A stretch of DNA of 6,642 nt from an uncultured Erysipelotrichaceae bacterium (GTDB taxonomy: Bacteria; Bacillota_I; Bacilli_A; RF39; UBA660), in contig CADCQR010000125.1 of assembly GCA_902803685.1 (NCBI GenBank), forward strand, positions 1 to 6,642. The letters are read 5' to 3'. A program made the position numbers and the translations under genes. The notes beneath the pieces are model-generated. The model was not told the origin of the DNA, ran no database searches, and saw nothing but the letters and a program-made list of their open reading frames with translations. Shown in pieces: positions 6,401 to 6,642 of this stretch; within the stretch, counting starts at the first letter, position 1, and the number at the start of each line of letters is the position of its first letter.

Positions 6401-6412
6401 AATACCCTCCTA

Positions 6413-6642
6413 TTAGAATTCTAATCCATTTTCACGTGCAGCATTTGCTAAAGCTTCTACACGCCCGTGATAAAGGTATCCACCTCTATCGAATACTACT
6501 TTTGTAATTTTTGCTTTTTTTGCTTTTTCGGCAACTAGTTTACCTACAGCTTTTGCTGCTTCTACATTACTTCCATTTTTGATTTTTAAATCTTTTTCTA
6601 ATGAGGAAGCAGAACAAAGGGTGGTTTTTGTTTCATCATCGA
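6413..6642 (-). CDS. rplR: 50S ribosomal protein L18, C-terminal part (5' end outside the window)
   Basis: L18 binds 5S rRNA and, with L5, docks it into the central protuberance of the large subunit. The window holds the last 75 codons, found by translating the right edge up to a TAA at 6415-6413. The visible part contains [15 protein letters not shown], then [20 protein letters not shown], and the strongly conserved [20 protein letters not shown] ending in ENGLEF. By comparison with the usual length of about 118-120, roughly 45 N-terminal residues are missing because the window ends there. The order L18 then S5 is the standard spc operon arrangement. It is not a broken gene as far as can be seen. 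Confidence 0.97.
   Translation of the reverse strand, partial: DDETKTTLCSASSLEKDLKIKNGSNVEAAKAVGKLVAEKAKKAKITKVVFDRGGYLYHGRVEALANAARENGLEF

Noticed and set aside
6413..6424. Perfect 12-base palindrome TTAGAATTCTAA at the end of rplR
   Set aside because: It is explained by the codons for the conserved L18 ending Leu-Glu-Phe-stop and has no T-run or further stem.
711..6642. Mollicute-style code with TGA read as tryptophan
   Set aside because: The tryptophans checked in SecY, S11 and RpoA are all TGG, and no gene needs read-through of TGA.

Overview
This window is the distal half of a spc-alpha type ribosomal-protein superoperon, all on the minus strand, followed by an unrelated short-chain dehydrogenase gene. 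Read in the direction of transcription (high to low coordinates) the order is rplR (partial), rpsE, rplO, secY, adk, a 207-base structured gap, infA, rpmJ, rpsM, rpsK, rpoA, rplQ, a Rho-independent terminator, and an SDR-family oxidoreductase that runs off the left edge. No stretch longer than 300 bases lacks a gene.

The sequence is strongly AT-rich (roughly one third G+C by eye), every gene has an AGGAGG-like ribosome-binding site, adenylate kinase carries a four-cysteine zinc LID, and L36 is the zinc-binding form. Together these point to a low-GC Gram-positive bacterium (Bacillota, or a neighbouring Bacilli/Erysipelotrichia/Mollicutes-type lineage). Tryptophan is read from TGG in the places checked and nothing requires TGA to be a sense codon, so the standard bacterial code fits. 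The exact genus cannot be named from this window.

The genes act together in making and exporting protein: 50S proteins (L18, L15, L36, L17), 30S proteins (S5, S13, S11), initiation factor IF-1, the SecY translocon channel, adenylate kinase, and the RNA polymerase alpha subunit. Packing is tight: rpsE and rplO overlap by one base, rplO and secY are one base apart, and secY and adk are three bases apart, so translational coupling is likely.

Two genes of the fuller Firmicute arrangement are missing here: rpmD (L30), usually between rpsE and rplO, and map (methionine aminopeptidase), often between adk and infA. Where map would lie there is instead a non-coding block with three inverted repeats and, on the plus strand, a terminator-like hairpin ending in seven T, preceded by a palindromic ATTATAAT -10 element. 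This is the least explained part of the window: it could be a small antisense RNA or a leader structure for infA. The other oddities are a double glycine-to-alanine change in the adenylate kinase P-loop and an unusual asparagine in the S5 loop linked to spectinomycin. The rest is an ordinary core-genome region; I see no mobile element, CRISPR array or defence system.
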